Shown piece after piece: positions 13,641-20,123 of a DNA stretch of 20,123 bases (its first letter is position 1; every line of letters starts with the position of its first letter). The notes under the pieces were generated by a model. It searched no databases. It saw nothing but the letters and a program-made list of their open reading frames with translations, and was not told the DNA's origin. A program made the position numbers and the translations under genes. The stretch is from Desulfotomaculum sp. (GTDB lineage Bacteria; Bacillota; Desulfotomaculia; Desulfotomaculales; Nap2-2B), in the NCBI GenBank assembly GCA_003485325.1, contig DMZI01000074.1, positions 1 to 20,123 on the forward strand, read 5' to 3'.

Positions 13641-13652
13641 GAATCCCCCATT
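13628..13652 (+). terminator. G/C stem-loop across the stop codon of the second activase
   Basis: The arms 13628-13635 (AATGGGGG) and 13645-13652 (CCCCCATT) pair perfectly over a 9-nt loop holding the TAG stop. No T run follows immediately, so termination would be weak. It may simply protect the 3' end of the bss message. From 13653 to 13855 I see no supportable gene. Confidence 0.35.
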
Positions 13653-13855
13653 GCCAGGATCTCAAACTTTTATGTTTTCTCTGCTAAAGAAGAAGGGGCA
13701 TCGAGTTAAGAAACCGGTTGAAAAGTTTAAGTTATCACATAGGCCTGGTTGTTCATGCAAATGACTAAAAAACAAAAAAAGCTTACAAAGCAAAAAGCTC
13801 TTTATATAACCTTATCGCCAGGAAAGAGTGGTACTTCTTTAAGAGCTGCCGGGCG

Positions 13856-14346
13856 TTAACCCGGACGTAACGGTCTTTTTTTACCCCGTTCCAGGCGGTA
13901 AAGCACGGTGTTCCGCTTGGCCTTGGTCACCCAGTCGTGGGATAAACCCTCCAGGGTCCAAAGAAAATCCTTGTTGAAGTACCAGCGGTCCATGCTCACC
14001 CACAGCTGGGCTTTTCCGGCAGGGCTGCTCTTAGGTCCTTGAGCATCTCCAGGGACAACTCAAATTTCGTGCGGGTATTGTCCCAAAGGGCGTAAAAGAG
14101 TGGGTATTCCAACCCGCTTTGCTTAACTGCGTGAATGGCCACCAGGTTGCTTGCCCACAAGTGCATCTTGCGGCAGTGGTCGAAAAGCCAAAATAAAAAC
14201 GGTATCTTTTTGGCGTAGGGGTGGGGAACCAGACTATCGAGCAACCACGTCCCCTTCTTGTAAAGCTGTATCCGGGTAAAACATTGGATTCCCAGCGGGG
14301 CAATAAGGTGTACCTTCATCGGTGTATTCAAGAGAAGTATTTTCAT
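13856..14346 (-). pseudogene. DDE transposase remnant B, frameshifted
   Basis: The minus frame from 14346 reads through LDSLVPHPYAKKIPFLFWLF and SNLVAIHAVKQSGLEYPLF to ...LPEKPSCG and a TGA near 13996. A shift around 14000 restores the expected continuation, WVSMDRWYFNKDFLWTLEG then HDWVTKAKRNTVLYRLE, ending at TAA 13858-13856. Phrases such as DRWYFNKDF and DWVTKAKRNT are typical of IS4/IS701-like DDE transposases. The usual first catalytic pair LDDT appears as LDSL, so even without the frameshift it would be suspect. It is a broken insertion-sequence gene. A small CCGGG/CCCGG hairpin (13849-13864) sits at its stop. Confidence 0.65.
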
Positions 14347-14380
14347 GGCCCCGGCGGTTTAATTTGATAATTGCCTGCCC

Positions 14381-14731
14381 TTATTGCTCAATTGCTTGAA
14401 TGTATATTGAAATTGAGTCATAGGCGGCATCCAAGAGGTAATAAAATGGCTTATATTCTAGAACGGATTCATGAAAATCGCAGGTTTCCTTCATTAGCTT
14501 TGGAGCAATCTCTTCATCTACATCTACATCCGAGCAGTTGGCCGGCGCTACCCTGGCGGCGACAGGTACCGGTCCTATAAAGGTGTTTACGGCTGACAGG
14601 TAAAGTTTATAGCCGAAATACATTTTGCTTTCCCCGGTAGAGGCGGTGCGGCGCCCGAAAGAAGCGCCCGATGTGCTTTTTTCCCGGGAAGGCTTTTCAT
14701 GGGCTTTTATATCGGTGCTGTCAATAATCAC
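14381..14731 (-). pseudogene. DDE transposase remnant A, truncated
   Basis: A minus-strand frame beginning IIDSTDIKAHEKPSREKST contains the first catalytic Asp in the DSTDIKA context. Later segments are FGYKLYLSAV and FYYLLDAAYDS (second Asp), a layout known from IS5/IS1182-type transposases. It breaks off at 14381 after IQAIEQ, before the region carrying the catalytic Glu, and its N-terminal DNA-binding part is missing upstream. It is distinct from remnant B, which starts 35 bp further along. At least two elements therefore decayed at this junction between the catabolic cluster and the core genes. Confidence 0.65.
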
Positions 14732-14805
14732 TTTTAAAAAAAGTTTGACGGCAGTTAGCTGGACTTATGTATTCCCTATGTATTCATTAAAAACGATCAG
14801 GTGAC

Positions 14806-15273
14806 CTATTCTACCCGGCTGATCAGGTTTGATGCCTCAGTTTTCAGGGCTGTGAAAACGGCATAGTTGCCCCGCTGGTATTCCTCAAGAGCCCTGATTG
14901 AAAGATCGACTCCCGCCTTGTAATTGCCCAGATCCAGAAGAAGCTTGTTGAAATTGACGGATGTTTCCGGTGTGGGATGAACGTCCTTAGCGGAGCAGAT
15001 TATTTTATCCAGGTCGGCGGAAACTGTTTTCAATTGGCCGAGGCTTTTATCCGGATCGCCTGCGTTTAAAGTTTCCGTGGCATCCCCCAGTTCGTCAAAG
15101 ACGGGTTTTACATCATTCGCCCACTGGATCATTTTGGTTGTTTCAGAACTGCTGCCGTTTGCGGCATTGCTGATGTTTAAGAAGCTGACCGGTCCCCTGG
15201 AAGTTAAGAACAGGCAAACCAGTAACAAGGCGGCGAGCACAGCTATGGCAGCCGGCCTTTTTCTAAAATTCAT
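14806..15273 (-). CDS. membrane-anchored or exported protein of unknown function
   Basis: A 155-aa protein that I do not recognise. The N-terminus is basic (MNFRKRP), followed by one hydrophobic stretch (about 8-24, AAIAVLAALLLVCLFLT), consistent with a signal anchor or uncleaved signal peptide. C20 lies in LLVC, but the residue before it is Val, so a lipobox is not convincing. The rest (about 40-155) is a soluble, helix-rich, mixed-charge segment without Cys-rich or catalytic motifs. It suggests a small extracytoplasmic helical domain. The gene starts 71 bp after the recN stop on the same strand with a GGAAGTGAG site, so it may be the last gene of the dxs-recN operon. Base composition matches the core genes and not the bss cluster. 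Confidence 0.65.
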   Translation of the reverse strand: MNFRKRPAAIAVLAALLLVCLFLTSRGPVSFLNISNAANGSSSETTKMIQWANDVKPVFDELGDATETLNAGDPDKSLGQLKTVSADLDKIICSAKDVHPTPETSVNFNKLLLDLGNYKAGVDLSIRALEEYQRGNYAVFTALKTEASNLISRVE

Positions 15274-15344
15274 TTGAGCTCACTTCCGGTTTGAAATTAA
15301 AGTGGGGTACAAGGTTTTTTAGTATTACGCTGAAATTATTCCTG

Positions 15345-17018
15345 TCACAGCCTGCCGGCGTCCTCGAGCATCTGCCGGGCGTACTCGCTGGCCAGCCCGT
15401 CTTCGCTGCCCGACAACATCCGGGTCAGTTCCTGGACCCGCCTTTCCTCCCCCAGGGGTTCTATGCGTATCGCCGTGCGGGAGTCGTCGCCTTCCTTTGC
15501 AATGTGGAAGTGTGTGTCGGCGCGGGCTGCGATTACCGCCGCATGGGTGACGCAGATTACCTGGCCGCCCGCCGCCAGTTCGGAAAGTTTTTCCGCCACC
15601 GACTGCAGTGTCCTACCTCCAATGCCGGTGTCCACTTCGTCGAAAACAAGGGTTGGCATGCCGCCCAGCCTAGCCAGTATTGTCCTCAGCGCCAGGATCA
15701 CACGGGCGAGTTCCCCCCCGGATGCAATCCTGGTCAGCGGTTTTAAGGGCTCACCCGGATTAGGGGAGATCAGGTATTCTATTTTCTCCAGCCCGGAGGC
15801 GGAAAAACCGGGTTTGTCCTCAAAGGAAACCAGGAAATCTGCTTTTCCCATTTCCAGGGAGGCTAGTTCCGCTTTGACCTGCTCTTTCAATTTTCGGGCA
15901 GTTTCCCTGCGGGTCTTTGATAGCTCCCGGGCTGATGCAAGCCATTCCTCTTCCAGCCGGGCTGCATCCTTTTCCAGGGCCGCGGCGCTGTCCTCGTTGT
16001 TCTCCAGAGCTTCAATTTCGACGGCTGCCTGATCACGGTATTCCAGCACGCCTGCAATACTGTCGCTGTACTTTCGCTTCAGATCCCTGATTAAAAATAA
16101 CCTTTCTTCAACATTCTTCAACTGCTCCGGGTCGCTGTGAATATTGTCCCGGTAAGCGGAAAGCTGGCGGCCGGTATCCTGCATCTGGTACAGGGCATCT
16201 TCAACGACGTCGTGAAGCGGTTTGACCGAATCGTCCAAACGGCTTAAGGAAAGCAGGGACTGCCTGGCCTTGCTGAGAAGTTCAGTAACGCAGTGATACG
16301 GCCCATCACCGCCGCAGAGCAGGCTGCAGCATTCGCCGGCCAGGGAGAGGACTTTTTCAGCGTTAACCAAAAGACTATGTTCCCTCTTTAGAATTTCGTC
16401 CTCTTCCGGAGAAAGTTTAGCCCGGTCGATTTCTTCAATCTGGAAGCGCAGCATTTCCAGCCGGCGCAGCCTTTCCCTGGCGCCTTCCTGGAGAGCAAGC
16501 AGGCGTTCTTTGACCGAACGCCAGGAAGTGTAGATCTGTCCTATTTTTTTTCGCAGGCCTGCCGCGCCCGGACCGCCGAAACTGTCCAGCAGGTTAAGCT
16601 GGTACTGGGGGCTAAGCAGGGAATGCTGCTCATGCTGGCTTAAAGAATCCACCAGGCAGGACCCTATCTCCCTGTACTGGTTTAAAGGAACAGCCTGTCC
16701 GTTTAAACGGCAGATGTTGCGGCCGGTTTTGCTGATCTCGCGCGCTAAAAGCAGGGTCCCGTCTTCCCCGGGCTCGATGTCCAGCCCGGAAAGCAAACCT
16801 ATAAGGTCGGGCAGGCCGCCTATTTCAAAGATGGCCGTCACCCTGGCTTTTTCCCTGCCTGTGCGGATTAAATCCGTTGAAACGCGGTGGCCCAGCGCCA
16901 TCTGCAGGGCATCGATGACAATTGATTTTCCCGCGCCCGTCTCCCCGGTAAGAACATTCAAGCCCGGGGAAAATTCCACACTGGCATTGTCAATCAGGCC
17001 AAAATCCTGAATATCCAT
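15345..17018 (-). CDS. recN: DNA repair protein RecN
   Basis: A 557-aa SMC-like ATPase of normal RecN length. It acts in recombinational repair of double-strand breaks, holding DNA ends together and promoting RecA loading. Walker A is GETGAGKS (25-32). A long coiled-coil middle (about 150-380) follows, then the ABC signature ASGGELAR (about 433-440) and Walker B LVFDEVDTGIGG (about 456-467). The listed ATG (17018) has no ribosome site. AGGGGGTG at 17044-17037 points instead to a CTG at 17030. That start would add LLLS and restore the family's usual N-terminus (MLLEL-I-NFALID). An in-frame stop lies at 17039-17037, so no longer start is possible. It follows argR tightly, the standard order in Clostridia and Bacilli. 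Confidence 0.95.
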   Translation of the reverse strand: MDIQDFGLIDNASVEFSPGLNVLTGETGAGKSIVIDALQMALGHRVSTDLIRTGREKARVTAIFEIGGLPDLIGLLSGLDIEPGEDGTLLLAREISKTGRNICRLNGQAVPLNQYREIGSCLVDSLSQHEQHSLLSPQYQLNLLDSFGGPGAAGLRKKIGQIYTSWRSVKERLLALQEGARERLRRLEMLRFQIEEIDRAKLSPEEDEILKREHSLLVNAEKVLSLAGECCSLLCGGDGPYHCVTELLSKARQSLLSLSRLDDSVKPLHDVVEDALYQMQDTGRQLSAYRDNIHSDPEQLKNVEERLFLIRDLKRKYSDSIAGVLEYRDQAAVEIEALENNEDSAAALEKDAARLEEEWLASARELSKTRRETARKLKEQVKAELASLEMGKADFLVSFEDKPGFSASGLEKIEYLISPNPGEPLKPLTRIASGGELARVILALRTILARLGGMPTLVFDEVDTGIGGRTLQSVAEKLSELAAGGQVICVTHAAVIAARADTHFHIAKEGDDSRTAIRIEPLGEERRVQELTRMLSGSEDGLASEYARQMLEDAGRL

Positions 17019-17036
17019 GGAGAGCAGCAGGGTTGT

Positions 17037-17492
17037 TCACCCCCTGACAAGCTGGTTGAAGCGTTTTAGTAGGACCGGCAGGTACCGCTTGAGCTTGGCA
17101 ATTACAAGGATGGTGTCGTCGCCGCCGATTGTGCCCACGATTTCCGGCCAGCCGGCCTGATCAACGGCCGAAGCAACCCCCTGCGCCTCGCCGGGAAGGG
17201 TTTTGATGATAATCAGGTTCTCGCTGTGGTCAAGGCTGACCACGGAATCCTTGAAGGAACGTTTCAGACGGTTGTCGCTTTGCACGGGCGCAGGTGTTCC
17301 CGGCAGGGTATAGCGGACCGTATTTTTTTCCGAGGGCGCCTTGATCAGGCCGAGTTCCCGGACATCCCGGGATACGGTGGCCTGGGTTGCTTCAAAGCCT
17401 GAAAGACGCAGGATGTCGGCAAGCTCTTTCTGAGTTTGGATTTTTTTCTGGGAGATGATCTCCACAATTTTTTTCTGCCGCCTGACCTTCAC
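17037..17492 (-). CDS. argR: arginine repressor ArgR/AhrC
   Basis: A 151-aa arginine-responsive regulator. The N-terminal winged helix (about 1-66) carries the recognition segment TQATVSRDVRELGLIK (36-51). The C-terminal domain (about 80-150) has VGTIGGDDTILVI, with the Asp pair D125-D126 that contacts L-arginine in the hexamer. It represses arginine biosynthesis and activates catabolic genes in relatives, binding ARG boxes when arginine is plentiful. It starts 3 nt after nadK and is followed closely by recN, the conserved Firmicutes arrangement. No ARG box was identified in this window. Confidence 0.95.
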   Translation of the reverse strand: MKVRRQKKIVEIISQKKIQTQKELADILRLSGFEATQATVSRDVRELGLIKAPSEKNTVRYTLPGTPAPVQSDNRLKRSFKDSVVSLDHSENLIIIKTLPGEAQGVASAVDQAGWPEIVGTIGGDDTILVIAKLKRYLPVLLKRFNQLVRG

Positions 17493-17495
17493 TAG

Positions 17496-18377
17496 TCACC
17501 TGCTCCTTAATATATTTGTATTATTGCGGTCCGCTTCGCTTAGTTTTTCGCGCAGCAGGTAAAAAAACCTGGGTGGCTTAAGACGGATGAATTTAGCCCT
17601 GTGGGGCGATCTGCTGATTATCAGAGTATCTTTCTTCTGGAGCTTGAAACCGTACTGGCCGTCCATGGTCAGCATGATCTCGTCAAGCTCGGACATTATG
17701 ATAACTTTGACCTTGCTTTCCGCTCCGATGACCAGGGGCCTTGCCCACAGTGAATGGGGGCAGATTGGCGTCACCAGCATCAGTTCCAGGTTGGGGGTCA
17801 CCAGCGGGCCGCCTGCGGAAAGGGAATAGGCGGTGGATCCTGTTGGTGTGGCGATGATCAATCCATCTGCGGGGTAGGTGGTTATATATTCTTCATCGAC
17901 CAGGGTTTCAAGATAAATCAGGCGTGCGAAGGCGCCTTTGCTGATTACTGTATCATTCAAGGCCAGCGACTGCCAGACCAGGGCGCCGTTGCGGTAAACT
18001 CCGGCGTCAAGCATCATCCGTTCCTCAATCACATACTCGTCCCGGATAAGTTTTTCGAGGGCCTCGGTAAGTTCAGGAGCGTCCACTTCCGTTAAAAACC
18101 CCAGGTTGCCCATATTTACACCCAGCATGGGGGTCCCGCTGGGAGCGGCTTTCCTGGCGCTGCCAAGCAGAGTGCCGTCTCCGCCAAGGACGACCAGACA
18201 GTCTGTTTTCGCCAGATCCTGCGTCGGCCAGCCGTATTTTGGCAAACCAAGGGCTGCCGCGGTAGTTTCCGGCATGACCACGCTGCAGTTCTGCTTTTCG
18301 ATCAGGTCAATGATTTTCTCGACAAGGACGACTGCATTTTCTTTTTTCATGTTTACTGCGAGGCCGATGGTTTTCAT
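17496..18377 (-). CDS. nadK: NAD kinase
   Basis: A 293-aa ATP-NAD kinase that phosphorylates NAD+ to NADP+ in the cytoplasm. The diagnostic GGDGT (65-69) includes the catalytic Asp67. NMGNLGFL (88-95), ND (141-142) for the adenine/ribose contacts and the long glycine-rich motif DGLIIATPTGSTAYSLSAGG (171-190) are all intact. Length is typical for Gram-positive enzymes. It lies 10 nt after tlyA and 3 nt before argR, so the four genes dxs-tlyA-nadK-argR are probably co-transcribed. A short C-terminal tail after about residue 280 (ADRNNTNILRSR) is poorly conserved in the family. Confidence 0.96.
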   Translation of the reverse strand: MKTIGLAVNMKKENAVVLVEKIIDLIEKQNCSVVMPETTAAALGLPKYGWPTQDLAKTDCLVVLGGDGTLLGSARKAAPSGTPMLGVNMGNLGFLTEVDAPELTEALEKLIRDEYVIEERMMLDAGVYRNGALVWQSLALNDTVISKGAFARLIYLETLVDEEYITTYPADGLIIATPTGSTAYSLSAGGPLVTPNLELMLVTPICPHSLWARPLVIGAESKVKVIIMSELDEIMLTMDGQYGFKLQKKDTLIISRSPHRAKFIRLKPPRFFYLLREKLSEADRNNTNILRSR

Positions 18378-18387
18378 TTAAGTCACC

Positions 18388-19209
18388 TCAAATGTTATGA
18401 TGGTCAAAGGAGCTGGCTGCGGCTTTCCCTGCAACCCTTCCGGCTTCCTTCGGCAGATCGGAGATTGAAGCAGCGCTCTTTTTAAAAAAGGCCAGAAACT
18501 CAATGTTTCCCTTCGGTCCCTTGATTGGTGAGTAATCGATGCCCAGAACCCCCCAGGAAAGTTCTTCAAGAGCAATACAGGCCTTCAGGATAACCTCACG
18601 GTGGACCTGCGGATCTCTAACAACACCGTTTTTGCCGACTTTCTCCCTGCCCGTCTCGAACTGAGGTTTGATTAAAGCTACCCCGCGTGCCTCAGGCACG
18701 GTCAGTTCTGTTATCTTAGGGAGCACCTTGGCTAAGGAGATAAATGAGACATCAATTACCGCAAAATCAGGAATGACGGATAAATCTTTCCTTGAAAGGC
18801 TGCGTATGTTCGTACGCTCAAGGACAACCACTTTTGGGCTGTTCCTCAGCTTCCAGTCCAGCTGGCCGTAGCCGACGTCCACTGCATAAACAAGGCTGGC
18901 CCCGTTTTGCAGGGCGCAATCAGTAAATCCGCCGGTGGAAGCGCCGACATCAAGGACAACAGCGCCGTTCAAATCGATCATGAAACTCCGCAATGCCTTT
19001 TCAAGCTTTAAACCGCCGCGGCTAACGTAGCGCTGCTTCCCCAAAACTTCCACGCCTGACTCGGAGCTGACGAGCAAGCCGGCCTTGTCCACCCGCCGCC
19101 CCCCGACCAGGACCTGCCCGGCCATAATGCAGGCCTTCGCTTTCTCCCTGCTCTCGTAAAAACCTTTATTGACCAGGAGAACGTCCAGCCTCATTTTGGG
19201 GCTACCCAT
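18388..19209 (-). CDS. tlyA: TlyA-family rRNA 2'-O-methyltransferase
   Basis: A 273-aa protein with an N-terminal S4 RNA-binding domain (about 6-62, MRLDVLLVNKGFYESREKA) joined to an FtsJ/RrmJ-like methyltransferase domain. The SAM-binding motif is VLDVGASTGGFTD (85-97). K69, and the Lys in LIKPQFE, fit the catalytic K-D-K set of 2'-O-methyltransferases. Known members methylate 16S and sometimes 23S rRNA; in mycobacteria this affects capreomycin sensitivity. The start at 19209 has GGGAG 7 nt upstream. MRLDV at 19194 is an alternative. Only 5 nt separate it from the dxs stop. The last 25 residues, including GRVAGKAAASSFDHHNI, are a low-complexity tail. Confidence 0.93.
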   Translation of the reverse strand: MGSPKMRLDVLLVNKGFYESREKAKACIMAGQVLVGGRRVDKAGLLVSSESGVEVLGKQRYVSRGGLKLEKALRSFMIDLNGAVVLDVGASTGGFTDCALQNGASLVYAVDVGYGQLDWKLRNSPKVVVLERTNIRSLSRKDLSVIPDFAVIDVSFISLAKVLPKITELTVPEARGVALIKPQFETGREKVGKNGVVRDPQVHREVILKACIALEELSWGVLGIDYSPIKGPKGNIEFLAFFKKSAASISDLPKEAGRVAGKAAASSFDHHNI

Positions 19210-19214
19210 ACCGC

Positions 19215-20123
19215 CTACTCCCTTTTTAAGGATTTAAGCCTGACCAGTTTTCTGCCTTTACCCCGTACGCCAAGGTGGCTTAAGGCCGCTTCAATAACGC
19301 TGTCCGGGGTAAGGTTGTGCCGGGCAAGCAGGATATCGCGTTTCCCGTGCTCCACAAAAGTGTCGCCGATGCCAAAGCAAAGCACTCTGGGATCGGGTAT
19401 TTCCAATGAGTTTAGCATTTCCAGCACACCGCTGCCGAATCCTCCCTGCAGGACATGTTCTTCAAGGGTGATCAGCAGCCTGGTTCTGGCTGCATAACCG
19501 GAAATGCAGTTTTCGTCCAGGGGTTTGACAAACCGGGCATTGATTACGGCTGTGCTGACCCCCTGCTGTTCAAGTTCCTGCGCAGCCTCCAGCGCCACTT
19601 CTACCATGCTTCCGACAGCGACCAGCGCAACATCCCTGCCGTCGCGCAGCACTACCGCCTTTCCGATCGGAATCTGGGCGGGGTCATCTTCAAGGGACAT
19701 ACCCCTGCCGGCGCTCCTGGGATAGCGGATTGCCGCCGGGCCGTTGGAATAAATGGCTGTTTTGAGCATGTGGCGCAGCTCACCTTTATCTGAGGGGGCC
19801 ATTACGACCATGCCGGGCATCGGGCGTAAGTATGCGTAATCAAAAGTACCGTGGTGGGTAGGTCCGTCCTCGCCGACCAGGCCTCCCCGGTCAAGAGCCA
19901 GGGTAACCGGCAATTTTTGCAGGCAGACGTCGTGAAGCACCTGGTCATAAGCCCTCTGTAAAAAAGTTGAATAGATGGCGACAACCGGCCTGTAGCCCTC
20001 GGAAGCGAGTGCGGCTCCGAAAGTAACGGCGTGCTGTTCGGCAATTCCCACGTCAAAAAATCTTTCCGGAAAAACCCTGGCAAATTCCGCAAGCCCCGTA
20101 CCCAGCGGCATAGCCGCCGTGAT
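19215..20123 (-). CDS. dxs: 1-deoxy-D-xylulose-5-phosphate synthase, C-terminal half (partial)
   Basis: The frame is open to the window edge (residues ITAAMPLGTG at the edge), so the ATG at 20111 is internal and the true start lies outside. About 303 residues remain. The transketolase pyrimidine-binding domain carries FFDVGIAEQHAVTFGAALAS, whose Glu activates thiamine diphosphate, and DRGGLVGEDGPTHHGTFD. The C-terminal transketolase domain follows to the stop at 19215. Dxs condenses pyruvate and glyceraldehyde 3-phosphate in the first step of the MEP isoprenoid route. It is the first visible member of the dxs-tlyA-nadK-argR-recN block. The N-terminal diphosphate-binding domain cannot be checked. 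Confidence 0.96.
   Translation of the reverse strand: MTAAMPLGTGLAEFARVFPERFFDVGIAEQHAVTFGAALASEGYRPVVAIYSTFLQRAYDQVLHDVCLQKLPVTLALDRGGLVGEDGPTHHGTFDYAYLRPMPGMVVMAPSDKGELRHMLKTAIYSNGPAAIRYPRSAGRGMSLEDDPAQIPIGKAVVLRDGRDVALVAVGSMVEVALEAAQELEQQGVSTAVINARFVKPLDENCISGYAARTRLLITLEEHVLQGGFGSGVLEMLNSLEIPDPRVLCFGIGDTFVEHGKRDILLARHNLTPDSVIEAALSHLGVRGKGRKLVRLKSLKRE

Noticed and set aside
13755..13859. 34-codon frame beginning MQMTKKQKKLTKQKALYITL
   Set aside because: No ribosome site, Lys-rich low-complexity start, ends at the edge of a transposase remnant, and no recognisable family.
14806..15273. Lipoprotein assignment for the 155-aa protein
   Set aside because: The candidate Cys20 follows LLV, lacking the small residue required before the lipobox Cys, so only a membrane anchor or signal peptide is claimed.
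1..20123. CRISPR arrays, tRNA or rRNA genes, phage or attachment sites
   Set aside because: I saw no regularly spaced repeats, no tRNA cloverleaf with a CCA-type end, no rRNA-like stretches and no integrase gene. The only repeats found are the 373-bp tandem unit and the 21-bp pair.

Overview
The window looks like a strictly anaerobic, Gram-positive, spore-former-type Clostridia chromosome (Peptococcaceae/Pelotomaculum/Desulfotomaculum-like; inference). The minus-strand block dxs-tlyA-nadK-argR-recN is a familiar Firmicutes order, the Shine-Dalgarno sites are strong, and the left two thirds encode oxygen-sensitive catabolism.

Layout. (1) 1-101: C-terminus of a 3-hydroxyacyl-CoA dehydrogenase running in from the left. 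(2) 215-6952, plus strand: a bbs-type beta-oxidation set in the order bbsH - (unclear small ORF) - bbsA - bbsB - bbsC - bbsD - bbsE - bbsF. These are a crotonase, an OB-fold/zinc thiolase partner, a thiolase, two SDR dehydrogenases and two family III CoA-transferases. bbsG (acyl-CoA dehydrogenase) is not in the window. A crotonase relic sits directly after bbsF. (3) 6953-7367: intergenic region with that relic, a promoter-like TATAAT inside a perfect 16-bp palindrome, and the stump of an IS transposase. (4) 7368-13640, plus strand: a fumarate-adding glycyl radical enzyme system. It holds a BssC-like small Fe-S subunit, an 854-aa BssA-like catalytic subunit (Cys489, Gly829), two nearly identical tandem copies of a BssB-like small Fe-S subunit inside a 373-bp direct duplication, a first radical-SAM activase, a decayed transposase piece bracketed by a 21-bp direct repeat, a small zinc-ribbon protein, and a second activase translationally coupled to it. 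(5) 13641-14805: insertion-sequence debris (two broken DDE transposases, minus strand). (6) 14806-20123, minus strand, visibly more GC-rich: a membrane-anchored protein of unknown function, recN, argR, nadK, tlyA and the 3' part of dxs.

How it works together (established for toluene degraders, inferred here). The glycyl radical enzyme adds the methyl carbon of an aromatic substrate to fumarate, giving a benzylsuccinate-type product. BbsEF transfers CoA from succinyl-CoA. A BbsG (outside the window) and BbsH make and hydrate the phenylitaconyl-CoA analogue. BbsCD oxidises the alcohol and BbsAB cleaves the product to an aroyl-CoA plus succinyl-CoA. The true substrate (toluene, xylene, cresol, cymene, methylnaphthalene or another) cannot be fixed from sequence reading alone.

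The points most worth a second look are the recent tandem duplication of the BssB-like subunit with its hairpin, the two activases plus a zinc-ribbon protein serving one glycyl radical enzyme, the asymmetric 'one good, one degenerate subunit' pattern in both the SDR and CoA-transferase pairs, and signs that the cluster was assembled by rearrangement next to a core operon.
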